A stretch of DNA of 64,000 bases from Patella vulgata (GCF_932274485.2 NC_065883.2:73553839-73617838); one strand, 5' to 3'. Counted from the stretch's first letter, positions 1 through 10,500 are shown. Numbers and translations: made by a program. The notes: generated by a model from the sequence alone, not told the origin.

Positions 1-126
1 TACTTTCAATGGCCTACGCTACATGAAGATCTGACTGGTTGTAGTGGAAGATCGTGTCAGGGGTCGTAAGAGCTGCTTTTGACCCTATGACGTCAACCAT
101 TGATTGATCAATCAGCGGTGACGTTT

Positions 127-298
127 CTAGTGGTTTACCCACAGTTCTTGCACGTCAAGAACTCGTCGTAACAGACCGTTTCATTGGCTCATCCCTCACT
201 TCAACCAGAAAGCTGGTAATATAACAACCGTTCCAGATCCTAGTGTAGTAAAGACAAGTAAAACGAAATTTTGAACTAAAAAAAAACAAAACGAAATA
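127..298 (+). repeat. Repeat G, copy 1
   Basis: This stretch is matched in inverted orientation by the last 200 bp of the window. Shared blocks include CTAGTGG, a TAACAGA-CGTT-ATTGGCT block and the ATTTTGAACTA-A-rich-ACGAAACGAAAT end. The outer end resembles the terminal inverted repeat of the short element at 14642-14760, so G is probably a TIR element family. The other boundary is not visible. Confidence 0.6.
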
Positions 299-330
299 AT
301 TAGGGTATATGCAAGAACTCACAAAATTTT

Positions 331-1149
331 TAATTTTTCCATTCGTAAATTTCAAACAAGTTTTTCTGAGTTATGTTTCTGTATCATATTTTGACTTTTA
401 CGGTAAATGCAGTATATGAAAAGTTCTCAATGGAATTTTGTCGGAACTTGGTGGAATTGTTCAGACAGCCCCAACCTACATTGGAGATATCTAACTGCCG
501 CTTGAATGCTAGAATTTAAGCCGCATGATGAAATATCTTAAAGTTATGTAATTGTCTGTGTATAGTTAATTATAATGTATTTCAGTCCTTCACATTTATG
601 AAATTGTGCTGGAAACATAAAAAAACTTCTGCTTATTTCAAAAATGAGAAAAAAGCTCCCATATAAAAATATTCATAATTATATTGCATGAGTAAGTCTA
701 CATTTTCTTGAATTGTATTTATGCTTTAGTCTTGATTAACATTTTCTTTATATGTCCTTATGGAAGATACTGCCTACACTAGCATTAGATTTCAGAATGA
801 AAACATGGGTGATATATTTGGTGAATATGGAAGCGTCAGAATTATCATCATGGAAACTGATAGCTCGAACGTATGCAGTTTTAAAATAAACAAAAACTGA
901 AAGTAGTTATTAATCTCAATACTTTGGAGAGTGATTTAGCTAATTTGCGTGAAAGTCAAGGTGCGTCGAACAGAAGTGAATGCACACTTTAAACTTAAGT
1001 TAAACGTGAAGGACTGATATTTTATACGTAACATTATATATTGTATTGTTTTTATATTTCACAGTGTTTTATTTGTTTTTATATTCCACACTGTTATATT
1101 TGTTTTGTTTTATATTTTACACTGTTATATTTGTTTTTATATTTCACAG
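331..1149. other. AT-rich stretch with no recognised gene (likely intron)
   Basis: No exon or repeat family was recognised. It lies immediately upstream of an internal exon with a good acceptor, so it is probably intron of the RMDN-like gene. The last 110 bp are T-rich with three near-copies of a TTTTATATTTCACA-like motif, the final one being the acceptor at 1149. Confidence 0.5.
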
Positions 1150-1230
1150 TGTTATATAGAATTACGAAAATATGATAAGGCCAAAGAATGGTTAAATAAT
1201 GCCTTTAAAGTCCCTATAAAAGATGCTAAC
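1150..1230 (+). CDS. RMDN: Penultimate coding exon of an RMDN/FAM82-like TPR protein
   Basis: An 81-nt exon is bounded by a T-rich tract plus TTTCACAG acceptor and a GTAAGT donor. It reads 27 codons in phase 0, starting CYIELRKYDKAKEWLNNAF. The pattern Y-x2-L-x5-A-x2-WL-x2-A is a tetratricopeptide helix pair. As I recall it, the C-terminus of RMDN1 has the same layout: TYLKL, then AxFWLxKA, then a proline and an acidic stretch. RMDN proteins are microtubule- or mitochondria-associated TPR proteins. Earlier exons are not visible and should lie upstream of the window. The family call rests on remembered sequence; the exon call rests on splice sites plus the in-frame join to the exon at 1834. 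Another TPR protein is possible. Confidence 0.65.
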
Positions 1231-1267
1231 GTAAGTAGGCCTATATTTTATTGGTTTTTTTTTTTTA

Positions 1268-1558
1268 AAGTTATCCATCCCGGTGTTAAGCCAAAAAAGT
1301 TTTATTTGGATTTTCCGGTATGGTTCCCCTTTGTCAGTGGTTAGTCCTTCGGATGAGACGAAAAACCGAGGTCCCGTGTATACATTAGAATGCACGTAAA
1401 AGATCCCTTGGCAGTTGGAATTCGATATAAGAGTAGGCGATAGTGCCGCTGCTCGGGCAAAATTTCCTCATAGCACACTGTATGGCATTTGCCCGTCTTC
1501 ATTAGTCCAGTATAGGAGCAGAACAGTAGGACGTTAAACCCCATTTCATTTGTCAGTG
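1268..1558 (+). mobile_element. SINE-B, 5'-truncated, in the RMDN-like intron
   Basis: It runs from within the post-tRNA region (GGTATGGTTCCCC, then TTAGTCCTTCGG) through the conserved ACGTAAAAGATCCCTTGGCA block to GGACGTTAAACCCCATTTC. It is on the same strand as the gene and lies between its last two coding exons. Confidence 0.85.
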
Positions 1559-1799
1559 GTACAGGACACAGGGCCTTGCAAGGGACAACAAATAGTCATT
1601 CAGATGGAACAAAAAAAACCAAGGTCCTGTATACACATTAGCTGCTTGCACGTAAAAGAACTCTTGGCAGTTTGAATGCGATATAAACCCAGTCAGAGCT
1701 GAACGTAGGCCGTAGCGCTGCTGTCAGGGCTAAATTTCCCTCGTGGCACATTGTTTGGTGAACAGAGAAAAAAATAAGAACATTAAACCCCATTTTATT
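1551..1799 (+). mobile_element. Second SINE-B fragment, tandem to the first
   Basis: It starts at TGTCAGTGGT-ACAGGACACAGGGCC, directly after the tail of the previous copy, and ends ACATTAAACCCCATTTTATT. It is more diverged than its neighbour. The head is missing, as expected of 5'-truncated retroposition into or next to the earlier tail. Confidence 0.8.
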
Positions 1800-1833
1800 C
1801 CTGAATTATTTTTTTTTTGTTTTTTTTCCACAG

Positions 1834-1884
1834 GATAAAGAAGCCCAAGTTGAATTAGAAACATTAATAACAAAGTATGGATGA
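1834..1884 (+). CDS. RMDN: Last coding exon of the RMDN/FAM82-like protein
   Basis: After a long T-rich tract and CCACAG acceptor, 16 codons read DKEAQVELETLITKYG and then TGA at 1882-1884. The reading frame joins the 1150-1230 exon in phase 0, so the protein ends with a charged helix after a proline-containing linker, as RMDN proteins do. The combined visible C-terminus is 43 residues. The 3' UTR must begin at 1885; I see no convincing AATAAA in the next 200 bp. Confidence 0.65.
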   Translation, partial: DKEAQVELETLITKYG

Positions 1885-1973
1885 ATGTATGGTTATATAT
1901 GAGATTAGTGGTTGTTATATCTATTTGTTATATATATATGATATCTTTATAGAAATCTTTTCAACATATTACC

Positions 1974-2262
1974 ATAAGTGTTTGTATTTTCCCTGTCTAG
2001 ATTCTAGTAAAAGGTCCATAGTAAAATGCATTATATAAGATTTTGATAAAGCGCTGGCCTTTCTTGCTGTAATCTTACCATGATATACGATAAATTTCTG
2101 TATTTTCCCTTTCTAGATTCTAGTAAACGGTCGATAGTTATAGATGCATTATGTAAGATTTTGATAAAGTTCTGGCCTTTCTTGCTGTAATCTTACCATG
2201 ATATTACCATAAATTTTTGTATTTTCCCCCCGTCTAAATTCTAGTAAACGGTTCCTGGTTAT
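1974..2262 (+). repeat. Tandem array of about 119-bp units carrying a MITE-C terminus
   Basis: The block TGTATTTTCCC, TCTAGATTCTAGTAAA, GGTC, ATGCATTATGTAAGATT, GATAAAG, CTGGCCTTTCTTGCTG occurs at about 1980, 2098 and 2218. Each unit includes the ATGCATTATGTAAGAT-TTGATAAAG start of MITE-C, and the third runs into the MITE-C copy at 2256. Confidence 0.8.
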
Positions 2263-2812
2263 AGATGCATTATGTCAGATTTAGTTAAAGAGCTGGTTGG
2301 TCTTTCCTGCGATAATAGTTCAAAAATAGATGACTTTATCCTAATGTAATCTTTGAATAGCATTTAGCGATAGAACATAATATAACACAACACAGTTCTA
2401 TGGATAACAATCACTATATTATATACACACAACGTTTCGACAAGAATTCATTTTGTAATTTGTATGCTTGATAACGACCAGTGAATTCATGTCCAAACGT
2501 CGTGTATATATAATATACATGTAGTGATTGTTAGCCATAGAACTGTGTTGTATTATACTTTATTTTGAGCTAAGTTATGAGTATTGGAATGTGACTAAGC
2601 CTCAGTCAAGTTTATTCTGAGCGAAGTTATCGGTGTTAAAAGTTTTGATTAAAATAGCGTAATCTTTGGCTTGTCATGTGAATAAATTTCTAATTAATAG
2701 TTTATATAACATTTGAGGCCAAAATGAAGACCTACTAGAAGCAGATTTAGCTCTTGCACTTACCTTATTTACGTAATGCATCTATAAGGGTTAGACCTAA
2801 TTCGTAAGGCTC
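2256..2812 (+). mobile_element. MITE-C copy 1, interrupted by a foldback
   Basis: The left terminal region (ATAGATGCATTATGTCAGAT) and the right part (TTAATAGTTTATATAACATTT, GCAGATTTAGCTCTTGCA) are both present. The expected CATAATGTATCTTTAA end is degraded to TAATGCATCTATAAGG after a 15-bp insertion. Foldback P (2379-2559) lies inside. Confidence 0.7.
2379..2559. mobile_element. Foldback P, copy 1 (Penelope-like tail pair)
   Basis: Two inverted arms share AACACAGTTCTATGG, a TAACAATCACTA block and CACAACGTTTCGACAAGAATTC against GAATTCATGTCCAAACGTCGTG. Between them is TGCTTGATAACGACCAGTG. The same CGAAACGTCG tail and CTATGG-A-CAAT block occur at 17497-17590 and in the 44843-46222 palindrome. 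Confidence 0.65.
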
Positions 2813-2823
2813 CCTCCAGATTC

Positions 2824-2957
2824 GGTCAAAGGTCATGAGATGTAAACAGGGCTAGCGCTAATCCCAACCCTGGACCTAACCCTTACCCAAACCCTAACCC
2901 ACAATCTCGTCAACAATCACGTACCCTAACCTTATTTACATCTCGGCAACCTTGTCG
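2824..2957 (+). repeat. Telomere-like repeat T, copy 1
   Basis: The ends are inverted: GGTCATGAGATGTAAACAGG on the left and CTTATTTACATCTCGGCAAC on the right. The interior is degenerate CCCTAA-like: AACCCTGGACCTAACCC, TTACCCAAACCCTAACCC. Similar elements lie at 13036-13184, 19513-19598 and about 36800-36915. Confidence 0.7.
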
Positions 2958-3120
2958 AAATCTGGAAGAGGCCTTGAGAAATAGATCTAGCCATCTTTAA
3001 GTATACATTTGCATACTTCTTTCCATTTAGAATATTTTGTCAATCATTTACGTCAAAAAATGGCAGCCGATTTAAAAACATTCGGAAATAAACATACATT
3101 TGTATTCTTGTTTCTTTGAA

Positions 3121-3765
3121 GTTTAAAGGAATAACACATTTAATATTTGAATTCTATCTATTTTGTTTATACATTGATTTTAGAGTCTTATTTAAAAGCA
3201 ACAATGCATGATTTATATTTTTCGCTAAAATATCAATTCACGGTTAATATGTACTCGTATTGATTGATTAACATTTAATTAAAGATACATTATGGGAGAT
3301 TAGATAAAGAGCTGGTAGTTCTCATTATAATAGTTAAAAACTAATGTAAAGGCAATTTGCTGAAAATTTCAGTCACATTTATCTACTATGAACCGAGAAG
3401 TAAGCGATTGAAATTTCGGCCTTGATCATTATTATTAAAGTCTGTACGATAATCGAGAGTTGATTATGGTCTGGATAAGTTAATTAACGTTTAATTAAAA
3501 ATTTAGATAAAATTTCAGACCTAAAGAAAGACCTGCAATTGGCAGATTTAGCTCTTGCATAATGTATGTTTAAAGGAATAACTCATTTAATATTTGAAAT
3601 GTCAAGTTGACTATAATTCTTGCCATTTTGTTTTTTTACATCGATTTTAGAGTCTTGTTTTAAAGCAACGATGCATGATTTGCATTTTTCGCTAAAATAT
3701 CAATCCACGGTAAATATGTACTCAATTTGATTGCTTAACATTTAATTAGAAACCAAAATCAAAAT
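3121..3765 (+). repeat. Direct repeats flanking a MITE-C copy
   Basis: About 165 bp starting GTTTAAAGGAATAAC (with ATTTAATATTTGAA, TTTTAGAGTCTT, AAAGCAAC-ATGCATGATTT, TTCGCTAAAATATCAA) occurs at 3121-3278 and again at 3567-3765. MITE-C copy 2 sits exactly between, so a unit of MITE plus flank has been duplicated, or the flanks belong to a larger repeat. Confidence 0.75.
3279..3573 (+). mobile_element. MITE-C copy 2, internally shortened
   Basis: It starts TTAAAGATACATTATGGGAG and ends CTTGCATAATGTATGTTTAA, giving 16-bp TIRs with one mismatch and TTAA at both edges. At 295 bp it is shorter than the roughly 400-bp copies. The interior keeps CAATTTGCTGAAAATTTCAG and CGAGAGTTGATTATGGTCTG. Confidence 0.85.
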
Positions 3766-3904
3766 ACTAATGCTAGATAATCTTCCAGCTTGGTTTCAAT
3801 AAGATTTAAAAAAGGTCCATCAATTTGGTTCACAGAAGATACAGATGGGGATCAGCATAGACCGATGCAATTTTCTATTCTTTATATCTTTGTAAATACT
3901 GAAT

Positions 3905-4096
3905 GGAATAATGTGACAAGGAATAGGGTTGCCTGTCCAACCCTCATGGGTTTTCTCCGGGTCCTCCTCTTTCCTCCCACTGCTAAAGACCCCTACCCGC
4001 AAGCGAATTATTGGAATAAAATTAAACCATATGTTAGTCCCGAAATGACCTAGTTTGTGTTGAGTGGAGTTAAACCCCATCTCTCTGTCTCTCTGA
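3905..4096 (+). mobile_element. SINE-A, head missing
   Basis: It starts near GTGACAAGGAATAGGGTTGC and keeps the GGGTTTTCTCCGGGTCCTCC core, the GCAAGCGAATTATTGGAATA block and the TAGTCCCGAAATGACCTAG block, then a CT-rich tail. Confidence 0.85.
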
Positions 4097-4312
4097 ATGG
4101 AATTGAATCATTTATGAACTGATAGTAATATTAGAAATTCATCTTTCCCAATATTGAAGTTTGCAAAGGATTCTATTGTGCTAAAATCATGTATAGAGTC
4201 TTTAAATTTCAGCTTTTAATCGTCTCAAATAAAATGATGAATGGATACCGGTGTCTAATAATAGCATATAACATCAGATTTAGACCCTGCAGACATTTTG
4301 AAGTTTTTGTTA

Positions 4313-4518
4313 ATGCAAGGTTCCCACTGTCGTGCGATTTGTTACAATAGGATTGTCCCCATTGAGTCCACGATCTGGTACGTGTAGATACGTTCGGATA
4401 CGTTTCAATACGATCGTGATCAACACGACTGCTACGACTGACTTCAATATATGATAAGACCTGATAGGATCACCACAATTTCAATCGTAGCCTGAATTGT
4501 GATAGTGGGACCTAGCAT
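4313..4518. mobile_element. TIR element J, copy 1
   Basis: The ends are ATGCAAGGTTCCCACTGTCG and, in inverse, ATGCTAGGTCCCACTATCAC. The interior has a palindromic run of ACG/CGT words (GATACGTTCGGATACG, ACGATCGTGATCAACACGAC). A second copy at 30213-30382 aligns over most of its length. Superfamily not assigned. Confidence 0.7.
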
Positions 4519-5011
4519 AAGTTTAGCAGGATAAGTAAATGGTGTCATCATGAAAAAATAATTTTGTCTGTTTTGGTTTTTTTTTATTAAAGGAGCAATC
4601 CCAGATTTCCAAGGGTTCAGCTCCTTTATACTGTATTTAATCTCAGAGATAAATATGGTTACACTTGTTACATGGTAACATTCTCTATCTTCTGTGCAGG
4701 ATTGTACAGTCATCGCTAGAGGTACAACCCAAAAAATCTTTTAACATACATCTGAGGACCCAAATAAAATGTTAATTATTTGAGTCCGTCTCATGCTTCA
4801 TGGGTTGAAATTTGATTCTGGAGCACAGAAGATTGGTTGAATCAAGGAACTCTGGAATATCGTGTGCTGAACATGTAGTATGTGGAGTGTAGATATTCAG
4901 TCCCATTACCAGGTACATTTATCATCTGGGTTCAAATTCAAATATTGTGACACCGGTATCCATTATTCATTTTCAAAGAATCTGGGTGGATGGGTCGGGG
5001 GGGGGGGGGGT
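4519..5011. other. No gene seen; unique-looking AT-rich sequence ending in a G tract
   Basis: Nothing recognisable except a run of 12 or more G at about 4999-5010, just before the SINE-A head. Confidence 0.5.
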
Positions 5012-5237
5012 GAAGGGGTGGATGGCCAAATGGTTAGTTGTATCATAAGGTCTGTCATTGAGTCAACTTGTGTGGTTTCGATTCCCCGGTCGTATGTGAC
5101 AAGGAGTAGGGTCGCCTGTCAAACCAGTTTCCTCCCACGGCTAAAGACCCCAATGTGCAAGTGAATTATTGAAATAAAATTGAATCATATGTTAGTCCAA
5201 AAATGACCTAGTTTCTCTCAAGTGGACTTAAATCCTC
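5012..5237 (+). mobile_element. SINE-A, near full length with internal loss
   Basis: Head GTGGATGGCCAAATGGTTAG (box A-like) and GGTTTCGATTCCCCGG (box B-like). The GGGTTTTCTCCGGG core is deleted between GTCAAACC and TTTCCTCCCAC. The end reads GTGGACTTAAATCC. Confidence 0.85.
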
Positions 5238-5239
5238 CC

Positions 5240-5460
5240 ACTGCTTAAGACCACTATGCGCTGGAGGTCTTGTATTCGATCCCTGGGTTGGCCGAGAAAG
5301 TTCATTTCATTTCATTTCATTTTGATCAAGTGTTGATTGTTAACCACCATTAATAATTACTGAAAGCAACCACTTGACTTAGATATTTGATACCAACAAG
5401 AATCTTAATGACAGCAGTAAGGAGAGTGCATTGACTGCAGTGGAGGTCTTTCACTTCTAG
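5240..5460 (+). repeat. Head-only SINE-B joined to a 130-bp segment (duplicated at 16.3 kb)
   Basis: A box B-like GTATTCGATCCCTGGGTTGG and GCCGAGAAAGTTCATTTC run straight into (ATTTC)n and then a 130-bp stretch (TGATCAAGTGTTGATTGTTA to TGCAGTGGAGGTCTTTCA). The same composite is present inverted at 16334-16562. Confidence 0.75.
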
Positions 5461-5599
5461 AAACCAGAAAATTACTTTGAATTTGTCATAATAATTTCAA
5501 TTTATGAGTTTACATTATAAGTTAGTTTTATGGGACATTAATGTTTGATAAAACAGAAAATATCTTTGAGTTCATTGTAATATAGTATATGATAATAAA

Positions 5600-5775
5600 A
5601 GAGAAAATGACTTTGAATTCATTAATATAACTTTGAATTCATTAATATAACTTTGAATTTTTTAATTCATTAACGTAACTTTGAAATCATTAAAATAACT
5701 TTGAATTGAATTCATTAAAATAACTTTGAATTGAATTCATTAAAATAACTTTGAATTCATTAAAATAACTTCAAT
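5600..5775 (+). repeat. Minisatellite, about 20-26 bp units
   Basis: Repeats of TAACTTTGAATTCATTAAAA with variants carrying a doubled TTGAATTGAATTC; about eight units. Confidence 0.9.
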
Positions 5776-6073
5776 TTCTATGTTTATATGACCAGTAATT
5801 TTTATAGCATGTTTAAAACGATAATAAAAGCAATCTGATCAAGGATTTTATTATGTGGTAACAAATAATAATAAATTCCATGATCACATTCATTTAAAAA
5901 TCAAAAAAAAATTTGTATAAACAATTGTAGAATATATTGCTATTTCTTATGCTCAAATTTGATATAAATTTATGAATTTAAGATAAAGGCAAACATCATT
6001 GTTATGAATTTGAAAGAAATGCAATTGGGTAAAAATTTTGAAATATTTGAATTCAAAGATTATGGAATTAATT
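5776..6073. other. AT-rich, no gene recognised
   Basis: Nothing supported beyond A/T-rich unique sequence. Confidence 0.5.
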
Positions 6074-6436
6074 GTTATAGATGCATTATGTAAGATTTAG
6101 ATAAAGAACTGAAGGTTCTTGCTATAATACCGTAGTTCAAAAATAGATAATTCGAATTAATATATAAAAAATTTCTTCCAAATTACTTTATTCTGAACTA
6201 TGTTATCACAGTTTGAAGTTCTGACATGAAACGTTGTTGACATAGCAACGTTACTTGTTAAAGAAGACTCATCTTAATGGAGACTCTGTATTTTAATCTG
6301 CGCCATTTGATGGGGTGTAGAGTTGATTATGGGCTTGTCATGTGAATAAATGTCTAAATAATAATTTATGTAACTTTTGAAGCCAAAATAAAAACCTGTA
6401 ATAGGTAGGGTTAGCTCTTACATAATGAATCTTTAA
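6074..6436 (+). mobile_element. MITE-C copy 3
   Basis: It starts TTATAGATGCATTATGTAAG and ends CTTACATAATGAATCTTTAA. The interior GATAAAGAACTG, TATAATACCGTAGTTCAAAA and TTAGCTCTTACATAATG match family C. It is an older copy by its divergence. Confidence 0.75.
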
Positions 6437-6916
6437 TGATGCGCAAGACAGTGTACAAATTGACTATACAAAAAAATTATGTTTCTAGAAACTTTGTATG
6501 TATTCAATTATTTCAATGTTGGTGGATTTTATGCGAGGAGATGACTGAATATTGGTGTATTTGTTATTGTTAGTTTTTTTTTTGTTATTGTGTATAATAA
6601 AATGATGTATAGGCCCTATTACTCATGTTTAAATACTAATAAGGGCGTACAGGCTATGTGTGTGTTGGGGTGGAGAGGTGAAAAGTACTCCCCTAAATAC
6701 TGATATTCGTGGCAAATAGGTTAAAAGAACTTTTTGATAGTATCAAGGATCTCAATAATGTCAATATTTATATCCTGCAAAAAAATGGTACATTCCACTT
6801 AATTGGTATCTGGCACTATTTGTGCTATTCTATGCCCCCCCCCCCCCCCCACACACACACACACACCCACCCCGGCCAATCAAATTGTCCCAAATACCTA
6901 TGTATATCAAATTCTC
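6437..6916. other. No gene; C and CA tracts
   Basis: It contains (C)n followed by (CA)n around 6834-6866. A 14-residue proline run in translation is only the C tract. Confidence 0.6.
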
Positions 6917-7025
6917 TAGGAGCCACGGTGACTCAGTAAGTAAGATGCAGGGACTCACTAACCAGGAGGTACCTGTGTTGGTCGAGATTATACCGCAAGA
7001 TTTTCCTGTGTGGTTTCCCCACAGT
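6917..7025 (+). mobile_element. SINE-B head fragment
   Basis: AGGAGCCACGGTGACTCAGT matches the SINE-B head with box A. It continues GATTTTCCTGTGTGGTTTCC and stops there, running into the minisatellite. Confidence 0.75.
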
Positions 7026-7039
7026 CTTCATTCATTGTA

Positions 7040-8165
7040 TAGTATTGGCAGATATCCAGTATCAGATAATCAGATAAATTCACCTCTAACTATTAGATAC
7101 ATTCACTTCTAAATATCAGATGTTTCACCTCTAAATATCAGATATTTCACCTCTAAATATCAGATAAATTCACCTCTCAATATCAGATATTTCACCTCTA
7201 AATATCAGATAAATTCACCTCTTAATATCAGATAAATACACCTCTAGATATCAGATATATTCACCTCTATATATCAGATAGATACACCTCTAGATATCAG
7301 ATATATTCACCTCTAGATATCAGATAAATACACCTCTAGATATCAGATATATTCACCTCTATATATCAGTTAAATACACCTCTAGATGTCAGATATATTC
7401 ACCTCTATATATCAGATAAATACGCCTCTAAATATCAGATATATGTACTTCTAAATATCAGATAAATACACCTCTAAATATCAGATAAATACACCTCCAG
7501 ATATCAGATATATTTACCTCTAGATATCCGATATATTCACCTCTATATATCAGATAAATACGCCTCTAAATATCAGATACACCTCTAGATATCAGATATA
7601 TTCACCTCTAGATATCAGATAAATACACCTCTAGATATCAGATATATTCACCTCTATATATCAGTTAAATACACCTCTAGATATCAGATATATTCACCTC
7701 TATATATCAGATAAATACGCCTCTAAATATCAGATATATTTACTTCTAAATATCAGATAAATACACCTCTAAATATTAGATAAATACACCTCTAAATATC
7801 AGATATATTCACCTTTAAATATCAGATAAATACACCTCCAGATATCAGATATATTTACCTCTAAATATCAGATATATTCACCTCTATATATCAGATAAAT
7901 ACGCCTCTAAATATCAGATATATTTACTTCTAAATATAAGATAAATACACCTCAAAATATCAGATATTTCACCTCTAAATATCAGATAAATTCACCTCTA
8001 AATATCAGATATTTGACCACAACATATCAGACATTTCACCTCTATATATCAGATAAATACACCTCTAAATATCAGATAAACGTACCTCCAAATATCGAAC
8101 AAATTCACCTTTCAATATATGTCAGATAAATTTATCTAAAAGTACTAGATAAATTCAACTCTAAA
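7040..8165 (+). repeat. 1.1-kb minisatellite of about 22-bp units
   Basis: About 50 tandem units of ATATCAGATAAATACACCTC-TA. Over much of the array the alternation ATATATTCACC/AAATACACC gives a 43-44-bp higher-order unit. The edges are more degenerate. Confidence 0.95.
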
Positions 8166-8684
8166 TACATGTGAATAGGAACTTCCGGGTCATTATGATT
8201 TAAATTAAAGAGACGCGTGTACACATCCGGAAAATGCAATGTGATGGATACGATAATGCGATCAGATTACGATATTCGGAAATTGATTAATATATACTCG
8301 CTTGTCGGTGGTCGTGTTGTCATGGTACGTGTGTGGTAAGATGTCAGTTTGATAAAACTTCTACATACATTAAATAATAAAAGTCAGCGCCTCGATGTGT
8401 AGGCTTGTATTTATTGGTTTTTTTCCCATCAGTTAATTCTGATGGAATGTGGCTATTAATCAAATGGACAGAAATGAAGAGAAATGAAAGGTTTCCAGCG
8501 GATTGTTTATACGTCACTAGACTATTGTTATACAGTTTAATATGGCGAGAATGTCACGATAAGATTGTTTAATTCATAACCTTGGGAAATTATAATTATA
8601 ATATACTACTACCATTTTCATTAGAAGCTTTTAGTAGGTCTATAATACGTTGCCTAAAGCTATTCAGAGGAGTGTCAGGCCCAG
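8166..8684. other. No gene recognised
   Basis: Unique-looking sequence with no coding or repeat assignment. Confidence 0.5.
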
Positions 8685-8785
8685 GGGCCTGTTTCACGAA
8701 ATTTCTAACTAAGATAAAAATCCAAATTTTAGTTAAAATTTGGATTTTTATCTTAGTTAATTATAAAATTTCGTGAAACAGGCCC
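8685..8785. mobile_element. Short perfect-ended hairpin element
   Basis: The outer arms GGGCCTGTTTCACGAAATTT and AAATTTCGTGAAACAGGCCC are exact complements. The inner arms TAAGATAAAAATCCAAATTT and AAATTTGGATTTTTATCTTA also pair. About 101 bp in total. The GGGCCTGTTTCACGAAA edge is echoed weakly at 37744 and 56404, so it is a small foldback family. Confidence 0.8.
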
Positions 8786-8789
8786 ACAT

Positions 8790-9010
8790 CTACGAGAAAG
8801 AGAGAGTGAGGGGGGGGGGGGTAACGTTCACTCGACACAAACTAGGTCATTTCAGGACTAACATATGGTTTAATTTTATTTCAATAATTCGCTTGCGAGT
8901 AGGATTCTTTAGCAGTGGCAGGAAACCGGAGCACCCGGAGAAAACCCAAGAGGTTGGACATGCGATCCTACTCCTTGCCACGTACAACCAGGGAATCGAA
9001 AGAGAGAAGT
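8790..9010 (-). mobile_element. SINE-A
   Basis: GA/G-tract tail, then AACGTTCACTCGACACAAAC through the core to CAACCAGGGAATCGAAAG. It is cut within the tRNA-like head. Confidence 0.85.
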
Positions 9011-9989
9011 GGGTTTATCGCCCACGAAACACATAGGCCTATTGGTAAAACCCTACTCATAAATCATTATCCCCCCCCCCCCCTGCCCATCCTCTAGAAA
9101 AGATCAACGAATAAAGGTAATTTAAAGCCGGATGTAGTCATAAACCTTGATTTATATACCTACCACTTCTATAGAAACTTTTAGCATATAGAAATAAGAG
9201 GAATGGTAGGTCCAGTTTTATCGATCGTACCATAAAGGAATAAAGTTCATTTTATTCCGGATATAAACCGGAGAAAATCTAGATAACAAACCTTATCTTT
9301 CAACCCTCTGTGTTTCGAGATAAGAGATGATGCTATTACCTTCAATGTAGCACATGCGGGAGCGATTCGCACCCGGCATTTGTAAACAAAATTGACAATA
9401 TTTTTAATCAAAACAACGATTGGTTATTGTTATTTATAATATTTCTGCCACACCCAACTACAATTAAGCATATAATCCTACCTGAAACGGGTTCAAATCC
9501 CCTTTTTTTTTTAAATCAAAGCGACAGTAGATTGCTTTTACCAACATTTTAAATTTACGTCTGCGTCTGTAACACATAAAGGCGGGGCCTCGTGTGCAAT
9601 AGCCAATCAAAGTACCCATCTGATCAGAGTTGCGCAGTAGTAATACGGCGTAATTATGAAGGTCCGAATCAATTTTGAAAAAAAAAAACAATGCTTGATT
9701 TACTTTATTGTCAATATTTGCTGATAAATGAATGTTGTTTCAGTAGATTGGTCTGCGTATGTGTAATAAGTACTAATAGTATAAAATTAATTAATTTTTA
9801 AGATGGTACATACAATAAAGAAACTGAGTTTGCCACTTGGAACTAAAGGCATCCAATCGTAGCTAAAAACAAGCACATCAGTATATCTCAGCGTGTTTAG
9901 TTACGTTCTCGTAGCTAGAGAAAATCTAATTACCGACATAAAATGCACCTGGGTTTTTTGGGGGTTTTTTTCCCCCCAAAATATCACTT
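9011..9989. other. About 980 bp without a recognised gene or repeat
   Basis: It holds a C tract (9070-9083) and short A/T runs. A GGCGGGGC box and AGCCAATC lie at 9581-9610, but with no exon nearby I do not call a promoter. Confidence 0.5.
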
Positions 9990-10095
9990 ATTATTATTTA
10001 TGACATGTACATTATGTTTATATTGTATGCTGTTCTCAATGGATGTTTCGGTACAATAAAATCTCATCTTATCTTATCTTATCTTATCTTATTCT
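9990..10095 (+). mobile_element. Probable LINE 3' end with (CTTAT)n tail
   Basis: TTTATATTGTATGCTGTTCT, CAATGGATGTTTCGGTACAA, AATAAAATCTC and then five CTTAT units. The same GTATGCTGTCC-AATGGATG-AATAAAATCTTA end occurs at 39310-39365. No coding part remains. Confidence 0.6.
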
Positions 10096-10324
10096 TTTAA
10101 TGGGCTTATGCACCGTAGCTGTGTATATTATAGAATTGAAGAGGAGTGGTAGTTCAGGTTCGTTGAACACAGTTTAAGGCCGCATAATTTTTATATACTT
10201 GTTTAATATCAGAAAGGTGTAACAATACACATGACCCAGCTCTGTTGAAATGAAACGAAGATGAATGGGGCTTAACATCCCAATGTTGTGCAACAACTGG
10301 GCTAATAAAAAAAAGGGGATATCT

Positions 10325-10500
10325 TGCCTGGACAACAGCTCTATGGAATACAATTTCTTATACACAGGATAAGTACAGAAACCTATACACAATTATATGG
10401 AATACATTTACTTACATACGGGAGACAATTTTATGAAATATAATTACTTACATACATGACACAATTTTATGGAATATAATTACTTGCATAGGTCACAATC
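10325..10500 (+). repeat. Degenerate units of the CTATGGAATACAATTACT repeat
   Basis: Four diverged units: CTCTATGGAATACAATTTCT, TTATATGGAATACATTTACT, TTTATGAAATATAATTACTT, TTTATGGAATATAATTACTT. They form the older flank of the array at 10766. Confidence 0.85.

Noticed and set aside
2860-2950. True interstitial telomere
   Set aside because: The CCCTAA words are degenerate and sit in a dispersed repeat found four times.
7040-8165. CRISPR-like array
   Set aside because: Units are contiguous with no unique spacers; it is a minisatellite in a eukaryotic genome.
9560-9640. Promoter with GC box and CCAAT
   Set aside because: No exon or transcript start signal nearby; the motifs alone are too weak.
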